From Hydrogenophaga sp. (GTDB lineage: Bacteria > Pseudomonadota > Gammaproteobacteria > Burkholderiales > Burkholderiaceae_C): a DNA stretch of 5,176 bases. Numbering within the stretch: position 1 is the stretch's first letter; each line of letters starts with the position of its first letter. Of this stretch, positions 4,302 through 5,176 are shown one piece after another. Both the position numbers and the translations under genes were made by a program. Under the pieces are notes generated by a model. The model made no database searches. It was given only the letters and a program-made list of their open reading frames with translations, and was not told the DNA's origin. Location: positions 1-5,176 of the forward strand of contig JAGXRS010000044.1 of NCBI GenBank assembly GCA_018335615.1, written 5' to 3'.

Positions 4302-5176
4302 TCAGGCGCTGGCAGGCGAATCGCCGCGGCGGGTCTCGGCAAAGCGCACGTACCAGTCCAGGCACCCCGGGTTGGCCATGGCCTCGCGGTTGATCACCTT
4401 GTCCAGCGGCTGGCCCAGCAGCAGTTTCTTGATCGGCAGTTCCTGCTTCTTGCCCGACAGGGTGCGCGGGATCTCGTCCACCTGGAACACCGCGTTGGGC
4501 AGGAAGCGAGGGGACAAGGCGGTGCGGATGGCGCCGTTGATCTTGGCGGTCATCGCCTCGTCCAGGGTGAGACCGGCGCGCAGCACCACGAACAGCGGCA
4601 TGTAGCTCTCGCGGCCCAGGTATTCCAGGTCGACCACCATGCTGTCGATCACCTCGGGCAGGGCTTCGACCGCGCTGTAGAGCTCGCTGGTGCCCATGCG
4701 CAGGCCGTGGCGGTTGATGGTGGCATCCGAGCGGCCGTAGATGACGCAAGAACCGTCGGGGAAGATGCGCAGCCAGTCGCCGTGGCGCCAGACGGCGCCG
4801 GCCTCGGCAGGGAGGTCACCGCCACCAGGCTGTCTGCCATGGCCGGGCGGGAAGGTGTCGAAATAGCTGCCGATCAGGCGCCGGTTGCCGGCGTCGCCCA
4901 CGAAGTACAGCGGCATGGACGGAATGGGCTGCGCGCAGACCAGTTCGCCCACGGCGTCGATCACCGCCCGGCCCTGCTCGTCCCATGACTCGACCGCGCA
5001 GCCCATCAGCCGGCACTGCATGCGGCCGGGGGTCTGTGGCAGTTCACGGTTGCCGCCGATGAAGGCGCCGGCGAAGTCGGTGCCGCCAGAGATGTTGCAC
5101 CACCAGATGTCTTGCTGAGGGTCGGCGGGGACCACCACACCCCGTTCGGGCCGAGCCTGACCTTCGACAAGCTCAG
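4302..5176 (-). CDS. Acetoacetyl-CoA synthetase-type acyl-CoA ligase, C-terminal part (5' end outside window)
   Basis: The frame enters from the right edge and stops at 4302. The last 270 or so residues clearly belong to the acetoacetyl-CoA synthetase branch of the ANL adenylating enzymes (about 650 residues in full), which make acetoacetyl-CoA from acetoacetate, ATP and CoA in the cytoplasm. Visible motifs in order are ISGGTDFAGAFIGG (about 5087-5048), SMPLYFVGD (near 4900), WRHGDW (4790-4773), the hinge region GRSDATINRHGLRMGTSELY (about 4736-4677) and PRTLSGKKQELPIKK (4469-4425), which carries the C-terminal catalytic lysine. An approximately 18-residue Gly/Pro-rich segment (4847-4794) precedes WRHGDW. 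Codons upstream of 5138 (ELVEGQARPERG) look repeat-derived and lack the Tyr/Trp-rich stretch I expect before the SGGTD motif, so the gene may be interrupted. A related 3-keto or other acid substrate is possible. The Bug receptor follows on the same strand. Confidence 0.9.
   Translation of the reverse strand, partial: ELVEGQARPERGVVVPADPQQDIWWCNISGGTDFAGAFIGGNRELPQTPGRMQCRLMGCAVESWDEQGRAVIDAVGELVCAQPIPSMPLYFVGDAGNRRLIGSYFDTFPPGHGRQPGGGDLPAEAGAVWRHGDWLRIFPDGSCVIYGRSDATINRHGLRMGTSELYSAVEALPEVIDSMVVDLEYLGRESYMPLFVVLRAGLTLDEAMTAKINGAIRTALSPRFLPNAVFQVDEIPRTLSGKKQELPIKKLLLGQPLDKVINREAMANPGCLDWYVRFAETRRGDSPASA
5141..5176. repeat. Dispersed palindromic repeat (CCTTCGACAAGCTCAG type) at the right edge, incomplete
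   Basis: CCTTCGACAAGCTCAG (5161-5176) preceded by CCCGTTCGGGCCGAGCCTGA (5141-5160) matches a very widespread proteobacterial intergenic repeat that I recall as two opposed copies of CTGAGC-T/C-TGTCGAAGG flanked by GAACGG. Here the left arm keeps GTTCGGGC and GAGCCTG but lacks the TCGAAGG part. The element continues past the window and lies in frame with the CoA ligase. Identification is from memory. Confidence 0.55.

Noticed and set aside
3336..4988. Plus-strand open frame of 550 codons
   Set aside because: It lies opposite two well-supported genes (Bug receptor and CoA ligase) and spans the gap between them; its composition is repetitive Gly/Ala/His/Gln with no recognisable domain.

Overview
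The window is very GC-rich, with strong third-position G/C bias. Its gene content points to the Betaproteobacteria: a Bug-type periplasmic binding protein of the kind that Burkholderiales carry in large numbers, plus GC-rich hairpin repeats that I recall from Comamonadaceae genomes (Hydrogenophaga/Acidovorax/Variovorax relatives). The family assignment is inference; no rRNA or other marker gene is present.

Layout. (1) Positions 1-813, minus strand: the first 271 codons of a NicX/M29-like protein, a family that includes the iron-dependent 2,5-dihydroxypyridine 5,6-dioxygenase; the C-terminus lies outside the window. (2) Positions 814-1007: a divergent intergenic region with a compact hairpin-rich repeat on the left and a strikingly AT-rich 30-bp patch on the right, which holds the best promoter and operator candidates. 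(3) Positions 1008-3122, plus strand: a flavin reductase, a MarR-type regulator and a ten-helix EamA/DMT exporter, separated by gaps of 125 and 136 bp that hold a palindromic repeat and a 7-bp tandem repeat. The exporter ends in an intrinsic terminator whose loop contains a second 7-bp tandem array. (4) Positions 3168-5176, minus strand: the C-terminal part of an acetoacetyl-CoA synthetase-type ligase, followed 138 bp later by a Bug-family solute receptor with a signal peptide. At the extreme right edge the ligase frame runs into what looks like a dispersed mobile repeat.

How the genes may work together (inference). A ring-cleavage-type enzyme facing a reduced-flavin supplier, a MarR regulator and a small-molecule exporter is the usual make-up of a regulated catabolic locus for an aromatic or N-heteroaromatic acid. 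The MarR protein probably acts at the AT-rich patch between the divergent genes. The Bug receptor and the CoA ligase form a second, convergent unit suited to capturing an organic acid and activating it with CoA. No monooxygenase partner for the flavin reductase and no TctA/TctB membrane partner for the Bug protein lie inside the window. Most of the window is ordinary accessory metabolism. The least expected signals are in the intergenic DNA and at the right edge.
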